Assembly: GCA_002345575.1 (NCBI GenBank)
Contig: DDVX01000002.1
Location: 62,001 to 126,000, forward strand
Source: Stutzerimonas stutzeri
GTDB lineage: Bacteria > Pseudomonadota > Gammaproteobacteria > Pseudomonadales > Pseudomonadaceae
Direction of reading: 5' to 3'
Length of the DNA stretch: 64,000 nt
The notes under the pieces were generated by a model, which worked only from the letters and a program-made list of their open reading frames with translations, was not told where the DNA came from and did not search any database. Each line of letters begins with the position of its first letter. The stretch's first letter is position 1. Of the stretch, positions 1 through 7,018 are shown piece by piece. Made by a program: the position numbers and the translations under genes.

Positions 1-116
1 CTGATGAGCGTGCCGGCCTGCTGATGGTGTTCCGCACATATGAGAAGCTCAGCTACGGCCTGGTACTGCAAGCTACGCGTTCACTGGCGGTACAGGACAA
101 GATTCGCAACCCCTGA
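1..116 (+). CDS. LysM-domain protein, C-terminal end only (5' cut by window edge)
   Basis: The reading frame that starts at base 3 stays open for 37 codons and stops with TGA at 114-116. Its residues include GLLMVFRTYEKLSYGL and end in DKIRNP. I recall this as the tail of the LysM peptidoglycan-binding protein that precedes dprA in pseudomonads, and the position next to dprA agrees. The LysM domain itself would lie upstream, outside the window. The identification rests on this short tail and on synteny. An intrinsic terminator follows directly. Confidence 0.65.
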   Translation, partial: DERAGLLMVFRTYEKLSYGLVLQATRSLAVQDKIRNP

Positions 117-131
117 GAATTGAAAAGTTAG

Positions 132-155
132 AGCCCCGCTGATGCGGGGCTTTTA
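132..155 (+). terminator. Intrinsic terminator after the LysM gene
   Basis: An 8-bp perfect stem (AGCCCCGC / GCGGGGCT) with a TGAT loop is followed by a short T run. It begins 15 bases after the stop codon of the upstream gene and ends about 50 bases before the dprA start, so it should separate the two transcripts. Confidence 0.8.
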
Positions 156-205
156 GGTTATTGAGTGCCGCACGGATGCGGCACACCGAAACAAGGATGT
201 TTGCC

Positions 206-1306
206 ATGCCCGCGATTTCCCCCGCCGAACTTGAAGCACGCCTGCGTCTGCATCTGTTACCCGATCTGGGGCCACGGCGTTGGCAGCGGTTGTTCGAAGC
301 TTTTCCCAATGCCTCCTCTGCCCTCAGCGCACCGGCCAGCGCCTGGCGCTCGCTTGGCTTGCCGGCCACCTGCGCCGAGCATCGTCGCAGCGCAGAGATT
401 CGCGAACGCGCCGCCGCAACGCTGGGCTGGCTTGAGCAAAGCGACCACCACCATCTGCTGATGTGGGGCGATCCTGGCTACCCTGCGCTGCTGGCTGAAT
501 TGCCGGACGCCCCGCCGCTGCTGTTCATCGAAGGTGACCCAAGCCTGCTGGAACGTCCACAACTGGCCATGGTAGGCAGCCGTCGCGCTTCGCGTGCGGG
601 TTTGGACAATGCACAGTCTTTCGCCCGTAGCCTGGCGCGAGCCGGCTTCGTCATTACCAGCGGCTTGGCGCTGGGCATTGATGGTGCAGCGCATCAGGGC
701 GCGCTGGATGTAGATGGCCACACCATCGCTGTACTAGGCACTGGCCTGCAGCGGCTTTACCCTGCGCGCCACGTTAGCCTGGCGAGCAGAATCATTGAAG
801 GCGGTGGCGCCCTGGTGTCCGAATTACCATTGGATTGCCCGCCGCAAGCATCTAATTTTCCTCGACGCAATAGAATCATCAGTGGTCTTTCCTTGGGCGT
901 ACTGGTGGTTGAGGCGAGTCCTTCCAGTGGCTCGCTGATCACCGCGCGGCTGGCCGCCGAGCAGGGCCGCGAGGTGTATGCCATTCCCGGCTCCATTCAT
1001 CATCCCGGCGCACGCGGCTGTCACCAGCTGATCCGCCAGGGCGCGGCGCTGGTGGAGGGCGTCGAGGATATCCTTCAGGCTCTGCGTGGCTGGCAGCAGG
1101 TCGCTCCGTCCACGCCTGACAACGTGATGTCCGAGCGGGAGGTGCACCCACTGCTCGCCCAACTGCACGCGGCACCCATGAGCAGTGAGGCCCTCGCCCA
1201 TGCGCTCGCCCAGCCGCTGACGCAGGTACTGGCCGAGCTCACCGAGCTGGAAATTGAGGGGCGGGTGGCCTGCGAGCATGGCCACTGGATTGCCCGCAGC
1301 GGTTGA
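206..1306 (+). CDS. dprA: DNA-processing protein DprA (Smf)
   Basis: DprA binds incoming single-stranded DNA in the cytoplasm and loads RecA during natural transformation; P. stutzeri is a classic transformable species. About 366 residues, the usual length. The order is an N-terminal helical SAM-like region (about 1-65), then the Rossmann-like DprA domain with VGSRRASRAG near residue 122, GLALGIDGAAH, LGTGLQRLYP and NFPRRNRIISG, then a C-terminal winged-helix domain (MSSEALAHAL...LELEIEGRV type). A TTG at 161 and ATGs at 197 and 206 are in frame. I chose 206 because AAGG (193-196) sits 9 bases upstream and the protein then begins MPAISPAELEARL as in homologues. tsaC follows 50 bases later on the same strand, probably co-transcribed. 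Confidence 0.93.
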   Translation: MPAISPAELEARLRLHLLPDLGPRRWQRLFEAFPNASSALSAPASAWRSLGLPATCAEHRRSAEIRERAAATLGWLEQSDHHHLLMWGDPGYPALLAELPDAPPLLFIEGDPSLLERPQLAMVGSRRASRAGLDNAQSFARSLARAGFVITSGLALGIDGAAHQGALDVDGHTIAVLGTGLQRLYPARHVSLASRIIEGGGALVSELPLDCPPQASNFPRRNRIISGLSLGVLVVEASPSSGSLITARLAAEQGREVYAIPGSIHHPGARGCHQLIRQGAALVEGVEDILQALRGWQQVAPSTPDNVMSEREVHPLLAQLHAAPMSSEALAHALAQPLTQVLAELTELEIEGRVACEHGHWIARSG

Positions 1307-1355
1307 GCACCCTGCTCAGGTAAACTGCGGCGGTTTTCCTACAGCTGGGGTCATG

Positions 1356-1913
1356 ATGGTCGGCAATTGGCGTATACAACAGGCGGCGCGTGCAGTGCGG
1401 GCTGGTGGCGTAATTGCCTACCCTACCGAGGCGGTCTGGGGCCTGGGTTGTGATCCCTGGGACAGCGATGCGGTGTATCGCCTGCTGGCGCTCAAAGAGC
1501 GGCCAGTGGAAAAGGGATTGATCCTGATCGCTGGCGACATCGATGACTTCGACTTTCTTCTCGCTGACCTGCCTGAGCGCTGGTTGGATCGCCTCGCTGG
1601 CAGCTGGCCAGGGCCCAATACCTGGCTGGTGCCGCACCGCCAGCGTTTGCCTGAGTGGATCACCGGCCGACACGACAGCGTGGCGCTGCGGGTGACCGAC
1701 CATCCACTAGTAGCCAGACTTTGCGCATTTACCGGCCCTCTGGTGTCCACGTCAGCCAATCCTGCCGGTCGCCCTTCTGCCCGCTCGCGCCTGCGTGTGG
1801 AGCAGTATTTTCCGCGCCAGCTGGATGCCGTTCTCGGCGGCCGGCTGGGCGGCCGACGCAACCCCAGCACCATCCGCGATGTGCGCAACGGTGAAGTCAT
1901 ACGAGCGAGTTAG
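1356..1913 (+). CDS. tsaC: Threonylcarbamoyl-AMP synthase TsaC (YrdC/RimN)
   Basis: TsaC makes threonylcarbamoyl-AMP from threonine, bicarbonate and ATP, the first step of the t6A37 modification of ANN-decoding tRNAs. 185 residues, the family length. Visible YrdC features are AYPTEAVWGLGCDP near the N-terminus, the KERPVEKGLI segment lining the nucleotide pocket, and STSANPAGR in the C-terminal half. ATG 1353 and ATG 1356 are adjacent. 1356 is preferred because the GGGG at 1347-1350 is then 5 bases away and the N-terminus (MVGNWRIQQAAR) aligns with P. aeruginosa RimN as I remember it. It follows dprA closely and ends at a shared terminator facing qor. Confidence 0.93.
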   Translation: MVGNWRIQQAARAVRAGGVIAYPTEAVWGLGCDPWDSDAVYRLLALKERPVEKGLILIAGDIDDFDFLLADLPERWLDRLAGSWPGPNTWLVPHRQRLPEWITGRHDSVALRVTDHPLVARLCAFTGPLVSTSANPAGRPSARSRLRVEQYFPRQLDAVLGGRLGGRRNPSTIRDVRNGEVIRAS

Positions 1914-1930
1914 GAAACGGGTGAAGCCAA

Positions 1931-1950
1931 GGGCCGAACTTGTTCGGCCC
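1931..1950. terminator. Bidirectional hairpin between tsaC and qor
   Basis: A perfect 8-bp inverted repeat (GGGCCGAA / TTCGGCCC) with a 4-base loop lies 17 bases past the tsaC stop and 13 bases from the stop of the convergent qor gene. A short pyrimidine stretch follows on the plus strand. It probably serves both genes. Confidence 0.7.
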
Positions 1951-1963
1951 GGCCTTTCAAGCT

Positions 1964-2941
1964 TTAAGGCAGCAAGATCGTTGAGCCGGTGGTGCGTCCT
2001 TCAGCCAGCAGGCGCTGTGCTTCGGCGGCTTGAGCGAGCGGATAGCGCTGACCGATTTCCACGTTGATCTGACCGCTTTCGATCATTTCGAACAGCTCGG
2101 CGGCCATCGCCTGCAGACGCGGTGCCGTATCGGCATAGCCAGCCAGAATCGGTCGGGTAACGAACAGCGATCCCTTCTGCGCCAGCACGCCGAGGTTGAC
2201 GCCCGTTACCGCGCCGGAGGCATTGCCGAAGCTGACCAGCAGTCCGCGTGGCGCCACACAGTCCAGCGAGATTTCCCAGCTGTTCTTGCCCACCGAATCG
2301 TAGACCACCGGGCATTTCTGCCCGTCGGTCAGCTCCAGCACACGCCGCACCACATCCTCGCGGGTGCGGTCGATGGTAGCCCAGGCACCCAGCGCCTTGG
2401 CGCGCTCGGCCTTTTCTTCCGAGCCGACCACACCGATCAGCTTGGCGCCCAGCGCCCTGGCCCACTGACAGGCGATCGAGCCCACTCCCCCGGCTGCCGC
2501 ATGGAACAGGATGGTTTCACCAGCCTGCAACGGATACACCTGACGTAGCAGGTATTGCGTGGTCAGGCCCTTGAGCATCACCGCGGCCGCCTGCTCGAAG
2601 CTGATCGCCTCCGGCAGCTTCACCAGATGCCGCGCCGGCAGTACGTGATGTTCAGCGTAGGCACCCAGCGGTCCTGTGGCGTAGGCGACGCGATCACCGA
2701 CCTGCCACTGCTCGACGCCCTCGCCCAGCGCCTCAATTATACCGGCGCCTTCGGTACCCAGACCCGACGGCAGGCTCGGCGGCGCATATAGACCGCTGCG
2801 AAAATAGGTGTCGATGAAGTTCAGGCCGATGGCATGGTTGCGTACGCGGACTTCGCCGGCTGCGGGAGCGGGGATCTCGGCCTCGATCTGTTCGAGCACC
2901 TCGGGACCACCGTGCTGGCTGAATTGAATGCGCTGAGACAT
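1964..2941 (-). CDS. qor: NADPH:quinone oxidoreductase, zinc-independent MDR family
   Basis: A 325-residue medium-chain dehydrogenase/reductase related to E. coli Qor, which reduces quinones with NADPH. The N-terminal GroES-like domain has the quinone reductase features GEVRVRNHAIGLNFIDTYFRSGLY and GTEGAGIIEALGEGV. The NADPH-binding Rossmann domain shows FHAAAGGVGSIACQWA, where the zinc-binding residues of alcohol dehydrogenases are absent. The ATG at 2941 has GGAG 6 bases upstream; the open frame runs further 5' but without support. It is divergent from hemF across a 149-base gap that must hold both promoters. The gene sits in the same place in other pseudomonads. Confidence 0.9.
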   Translation of the reverse strand: MSQRIQFSQHGGPEVLEQIEAEIPAPAAGEVRVRNHAIGLNFIDTYFRSGLYAPPSLPSGLGTEGAGIIEALGEGVEQWQVGDRVAYATGPLGAYAEHHVLPARHLVKLPEAISFEQAAAVMLKGLTTQYLLRQVYPLQAGETILFHAAAGGVGSIACQWARALGAKLIGVVGSEEKAERAKALGAWATIDRTREDVVRRVLELTDGQKCPVVYDSVGKNSWEISLDCVAPRGLLVSFGNASGAVTGVNLGVLAQKGSLFVTRPILAGYADTAPRLQAMAAELFEMIESGQINVEIGQRYPLAQAAEAQRLLAEGRTTGSTILLP

Positions 2942-3090
2942 TAGGAGCTCCTGGACGGATCTAAAGGTACCTATCCAATCGCGCTGCCCGGAATTCGTCA
3001 ACCGGACGGATGATATGCTTGCGTAATTTCCGCGCATTCCTGTGTTCGTCGGGGATGCGCTGCTCTTCTTTCTAATGCCAAGGTGATTTC

Positions 3091-4005
3091 GTGAGCGACC
3101 GGACCGAAGCCGTCAAAGCCTACCTGCTCGATTTGCAGGACCGTATCTGCGCCGCGCTGGAGGCCGAAGATGGTGGCGCGCGCTTCGTTGAGGATGCCTG
3201 GACCCGTCCCGGTGGCGGCGGTGGCCGTACCCGGGTGATCGAGAACGGCGGGCTGATCGAAAAGGGCGGCGTCAACTTTTCCCATGTGTACGGTAGCGGC
3301 CTGCCGCCTTCGGCCAGTGCCCATCGGCCCGAGCTGGCCGGGCGCGGTTTTGAGGCCATGGGCGTGTCCCTGGTGATCCATCCGCACAACCCCTACGTGC
3401 CCACGTCACATGCCAATGTGCGTCTATTCAACGCTGAAAAGGAAGGCGAAGAGCCCGTCTGGTGGTTCGGCGGCGGTTTTGACCTGACGCCCTTCTACGG
3501 TAATGACGAAGACTGCATCCATTGGCACCGAGTCGCATACGACGCCTGTGCGCCCTTTGGCGCCGACGTTTATCCGCGCTACAAGGAATGGTGCGACCGT
3601 TATTTTCACATCAAGCACCGCAACGAGCCCCGTGGCGTCGGTGGTCTGTTCTTTGACGACCTCAACCAGTGGGACTTCGACACCTGTTTTGCCTTCATGC
3701 GAGCAGTTGGCGACGCCTATCTGGAGGCCTACCTGCCGATCGTCCAGCGCCGCAAGGCCATGACTTTCGGCGAGCGCGAGCGTGAATTCCAGCTGCTGCG
3801 CCGTGGCCGTTACGTGGAATACAACCTCGTCTATGACCGGGGCACGCTGTTCGGGCTGCAGTCGGGTGGGCGCACGGAGTCGATCCTGATGTCCCTGCCG
3901 CCGAATGTCAGCTGGGGCTACGACAAGAATCCAGTGCCCGGCACGCCGGAAGCGCGCCTGACCGAATACTTTCTCACGGATCGCGACTGGCTCGCTGGCG
4001 CCTGA
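3091..4005 (+). CDS. hemF: Oxygen-dependent coproporphyrinogen III oxidase HemF
   Basis: HemF converts coproporphyrinogen III to protoporphyrinogen IX with O2 in heme synthesis. 304 residues, the normal size. Conserved blocks are in order: GGGRTRVI, NFSHVYGSGLP, SLVIHPHNPYVPTSHANVR, WWFGGGFDLTPFY, RGVGGLFFDDL and the C-terminal YVEYNLVYDRGTLFGLQSGG, which contain the conserved histidines and acidic residues of the family. Translation starts at GTG 3091, preceded by AAGGTGA with a 5-base gap. aroE follows 24 bases downstream on the same strand and is probably in one transcript. The heme made here also feeds the aa3 oxidase locus at 35-44 kb. Confidence 0.95.
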   Translation: MSDRTEAVKAYLLDLQDRICAALEAEDGGARFVEDAWTRPGGGGGRTRVIENGGLIEKGGVNFSHVYGSGLPPSASAHRPELAGRGFEAMGVSLVIHPHNPYVPTSHANVRLFNAEKEGEEPVWWFGGGFDLTPFYGNDEDCIHWHRVAYDACAPFGADVYPRYKEWCDRYFHIKHRNEPRGVGGLFFDDLNQWDFDTCFAFMRAVGDAYLEAYLPIVQRRKAMTFGEREREFQLLRRGRYVEYNLVYDRGTLFGLQSGGRTESILMSLPPNVSWGYDKNPVPGTPEARLTEYFLTDRDWLAGA

Positions 4006-4029
4006 TTTCCTAGCAGTTTGGAGTTTTTC

Positions 4030-4848
4030 ATGGACCGCTACGGCGTATTCGGCAACCCCATCGGCCACAGCAAGTCACCACAGATCCACCGTATGTTCGC
4101 GCAGCAGACCGAACAGTCGCTCAGTTATGAGGCCCTGCTGGCGCCGCTGGATGACTTCCCCGGTTGCGCCCGGCAGTTCTTTGTCGAGGGGCGCGGCGCT
4201 AACGTCACCGTGCCGTTCAAGGAAGAAGCCTGGCGTCTGTCCGACCAGCTGACCGAGCGCGCCCGCCGCGCCGGGGCGGTGAACACCCTGCACAAGCTCG
4301 ACGACGGACGCCTGCTGGGTGACAACACCGACGGCATCGGCCTGGTACGCGACCTGCTGGACAACGCCGGAGTGACCTTACAAGGCAAACGCATCCTGCT
4401 GCTGGGCGCCGGCGGTGCGGTGCGTGGCGTACTTGAGCCCCTGCTGGCGCAAGGCCCGGCTGCGGTGGTGATTGCCAACCGTACCCTGGCCAGGGCTGAG
4501 CAATTGGTCGAGGAATTCGCCAAGCTTGGCCCGGTCAGCGCCAGCGCATTCGAGCAGCTGGATGGCGCATTCGATGTGATCATCAATGGCACTTCGGCAA
4601 GCCTTGCCGGCGAACTGCCGCCGCTGGCCGTCACGCTGATCGCTGCGGGCCACACCTTCTGCTACGACATGATGTATGGCGCGAAACCCACGCCGTTCTG
4701 CCAATGGGCTACTGATCTTGGCGCACACGGCCGCGATGGCCTGGGCATGCTGGTGGAACAGGCTGCTGCTGCTTTTGAACTCTGGCGAGGCGTGCGCCCC
4801 GAGTCGAGGCCAGTGCTGCTGGCGTTGCGCGCTCAACTGCAAGGCTAA
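4030..4848 (+). CDS. aroE: Shikimate dehydrogenase AroE
   Basis: NADP-dependent reduction of 3-dehydroshikimate to shikimate in the aromatic amino acid pathway. 272 residues. Substrate-binding motif NPIGHSKSP (residues 9-17), catalytic Lys64 in VTVPFKEEA, Asp101 in GDNTDGIGL, and the nucleotide-binding GAGGAVRGVL at 126-135 are all present. The first in-frame codon is a TTG at 4018, but ATG 4030 with GGAG 6 bases upstream is the better start. It ends 5 bases from the end of the convergent gene at 4854, with no clear terminator between them. Confidence 0.95.
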   Translation: MDRYGVFGNPIGHSKSPQIHRMFAQQTEQSLSYEALLAPLDDFPGCARQFFVEGRGANVTVPFKEEAWRLSDQLTERARRAGAVNTLHKLDDGRLLGDNTDGIGLVRDLLDNAGVTLQGKRILLLGAGGAVRGVLEPLLAQGPAAVVIANRTLARAEQLVEEFAKLGPVSASAFEQLDGAFDVIINGTSASLAGELPPLAVTLIAAGHTFCYDMMYGAKPTPFCQWATDLGAHGRDGLGMLVEQAAAAFELWRGVRPESRPVLLALRAQLQG

Positions 4849-4853
4849 AGCCT

Positions 4854-5465
4854 TCAGAAATGAAAATGGATCTGCTGATGCAGATGTTGTGGTCGCTCCA
4901 ACTCATCCACCATGCCGGCGGCGATGCGTCGTAGCTGCACGCGAAGGTCATTGCTGGGCAGCCCGTCGATATCACTGAAGTCTTCGATGGACAGGTCCTC
5001 ACCGGCGGTACTGGCATCCACTAGCGTCCACTTCAGCGGATGCGATGCGATCAGTTGCCGGGCGGCCGCCAGCTCCGACTCATCGGCGTGGGCATTGAAG
5101 TCGGCTACCAATAGCAGACGCTGCACGCCCGCATCGGTCATGCCCGAAAGCAACGAGAACACCGCTTGATACAAGTCCTGCGGCCGGCCAACGACGCTGG
5201 CATCGGGCGCCGTCGGAACCGAAGGGCTGTCGAACAGGCAGATGACTCCATGCATGCCAGCCACGCTGCGTGACACGCTGATGGCATCGAACAGATCGCC
5301 GGCCTTGGTGCGCAGCCCTGGTCGGGCAGTCATGGAATTGAAGTCATTGATCAGCGCGACAGCCTCGTGTTGCCGGCTCAACAGCTCGCACAGCACCGCG
5401 TTGCCCAGGCTGGAGTGTGCTCCGTAGAGCGCGAACTTGAGACGTGGCGTTTCGGCGTTGAGCAT
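4854..5465 (-). CDS. NAD(P)-binding Rossmann-like protein (NmrA/SDR type)
   Basis: A 203-residue cytoplasmic protein whose start, LKFALYGAHSSLGNAVLCELL, has the beta-alpha-beta and glycine spacing (GxxxxxG) of an atypical short-chain dehydrogenase or NmrA-like nucleotide-binding fold. A later hydrophobic strand, VQRLLLVADFN, would fit the central sheet. The YxxxK catalytic pair of classical SDRs is not evident, so it may bind a cofactor without being a dehydrogenase. AAGGGCGCC precedes ATG 5465. The substrate is unknown. It is convergent with aroE and 51 bases downstream of a DUF883 gene on the same strand. Confidence 0.6.
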   Translation of the reverse strand: MLNAETPRLKFALYGAHSSLGNAVLCELLSRQHEAVALINDFNSMTARPGLRTKAGDLFDAISVSRSVAGMHGVICLFDSPSVPTAPDASVVGRPQDLYQAVFSLLSGMTDAGVQRLLLVADFNAHADESELAAARQLIASHPLKWTLVDASTAGEDLSIEDFSDIDGLPSNDLRVQLRRIAAGMVDELERPQHLHQQIHFHF

Positions 5466-5516
5466 GGCGGCGCCCTTCAGCAGGTCGTTTAACCCAGAAA
5501 GTTTTTCAACGGTCTG

Positions 5517-5828
5517 CTAACGACGGGTGGCGAGATAGCCGATCAGGGCCACGGCACCGGCTGCCAGCGCCAGGGTGCTCAGCGGATGCTTGCGAGCACA
5601 TTCACTAGCCGCGCGGGTGGCCTCGCGGCTACGTCTAGACAGTGCCTCGCGATGCTCATCCCAATGGTTGTCGTGCCAGAGCGACTCGGCGCGCGAGCGC
5701 AGATCATTGAAGCTATTACGCGACCCTCGGCTGGCGTCGCGCTTGAGCTCGTCAAGAGCGCTCATCAGGTTGTGAATTTCGCGCTCAATCTCGTCACGTG
5801 TGGTGTTTTTGCTGCTGAAACGGGACAT
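5517..5828 (-). CDS. DUF883 (ElaB/YqjD-like) membrane-anchored protein
   Basis: 103 residues. The N-terminal two thirds are a highly charged, probably coiled-coil helix (repeated EIEREIHNL, DELKRDASR, RRSREATRAA), and the C-terminus is one hydrophobic segment, LSTLALAAGAVALIGYLA, closed by TRR. This is the layout of the DUF883/ElaB-YqjD family, where E. coli members bind ribosomes at the inner membrane in stationary phase; that role is family knowledge only. Strong ribosome site GGGAGGG before ATG 5828. The gene is divergent from pbpG. Confidence 0.8.
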   Translation of the reverse strand: MSRFSSKNTTRDEIEREIHNLMSALDELKRDASRGSRNSFNDLRSRAESLWHDNHWDEHREALSRRSREATRAASECARKHPLSTLALAAGAVALIGYLATRR

Positions 5829-5993
5829 GAGAACCCTCCCCTAGATGGATATCTTCTGATCTGACAGCTTGCTCGTCTGAAGGTGCAGTGAATCTCTTCT
5901 ACACTCCATCGACATGGAACTGTGGCGTGCGGCTTTTCCGTATACTGCGCGCCGCGTGACATCATTCTTTTCGTCACTTTTCTGGTACTCATT

Positions 5994-6917
5994 TTGAAAC
6001 TACGCCATTCCATTTTCGGCCTGCTGTTGGCTTGCAGCAGCGTCATCGCCAGCCCCGCCTCATTCGCGGCGCCGGCACAGCAGGAACTTGCCTCTGGCAG
6101 CGCTTTGCTAGTCGACCTGAATACCAGTCAGATCCTTTATTCAAGCAATCCCGATCTGGTGGTGCCCATCGCTTCGGTCACCAAGTTGATGACCGCTATG
6201 GTGGCGCTGGACGCCAAACTGCCGCTCGATGAGCAGCTGCCCATCACCATTCGCGATGCGGCGGAGATGCAAGGCGTGTTCTCGCGGGTACGCATCGGTA
6301 GCGAAATCAGCCGTCGCGAGATGCTCTTGTTGACACTGATGTCCTCGGAAAACCGCGCCGCAGCCAGCCTGGCTCACCACTATCCGGGCGGTTATGCAGC
6401 CTTTGTCCAGGCGATGAACCTCAAGGCCAGTGAGCTAGGCATGAGCCGTACCCGTTATGTCGAGCCCACCGGCCTGTCGCAGCACAACGTCTCCAGTGCC
6501 AATGATCTGGTCAAACTGCTGCGTGCCAGCCGCGCCTACCCGCTGATTGACGAGCTCAGTACCCAGCCCGAGAAAACCGTGGCCTTTCGCAAGCCCAACT
6601 ACACCCTCGGCTTTCGCAACACCAATGCCCTGGTGCGCAAGCCCAATTGGGATATCCAGTTGACCAAGACCGGCTTCACCAATGCCGCCGGTCACTGCCT
6701 GGTGATGCGCACTGTGATGGACCAGCGTGATGTGGCCTTCGTGGTGCTCGACGCCTTTGGCAAGTACACCCACATGGCCGATGCCAATCGCCTGAAGAAG
6801 TGGCTGGAAACCGGCAAGGCCACACCGGTGGCACCAGCCGCCCTGGCCTACAAGGCGCAGAAACAGGCCGAACGCCGTCTGGCCGGGCAGGCAGGAGCGG
6901 TAGCCGGCGCGCGTTGA
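5994..6917 (+). CDS. pbpG: D-alanyl-D-alanine endopeptidase, penicillin-binding protein 7
   Basis: A periplasmic low-molecular-mass PBP that cuts D-Ala-DAP cross-links in peptidoglycan. The open frame extends up to a GTG at 5922. TTG 5994 gives a clean signal peptide (MKLRHSIFGLLLACSS...AAP, cleavage near residue 26), so I prefer it although the ribosome site is weak. Catalytic motifs of the serine penicillin-recognising enzymes are all there: SVTK at residues 61-64, SEN at 118-120, and KTG at 225-227. 307 residues, without the C-terminal amphipathic anchor of PBP5-type enzymes, and with a basic, Ala/Gln-rich tail. A TATACT at 5941 could be a -10 box. Confidence 0.88.
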   Translation: MKLRHSIFGLLLACSSVIASPASFAAPAQQELASGSALLVDLNTSQILYSSNPDLVVPIASVTKLMTAMVALDAKLPLDEQLPITIRDAAEMQGVFSRVRIGSEISRREMLLLTLMSSENRAAASLAHHYPGGYAAFVQAMNLKASELGMSRTRYVEPTGLSQHNVSSANDLVKLLRASRAYPLIDELSTQPEKTVAFRKPNYTLGFRNTNALVRKPNWDIQLTKTGFTNAAGHCLVMRTVMDQRDVAFVVLDAFGKYTHMADANRLKKWLETGKATPVAPAALAYKAQKQAERRLAGQAGAVAGAR

Positions 6918-7018
6918 CCTAGCTTTTCAGCGGCTCGTTTCGTCATGTGATGCAACGATGCTGGTGCGCCCGACTCAAACGACACATCGTCCCTCGCGTA
7001 CCGGGAATGCATGTCGCT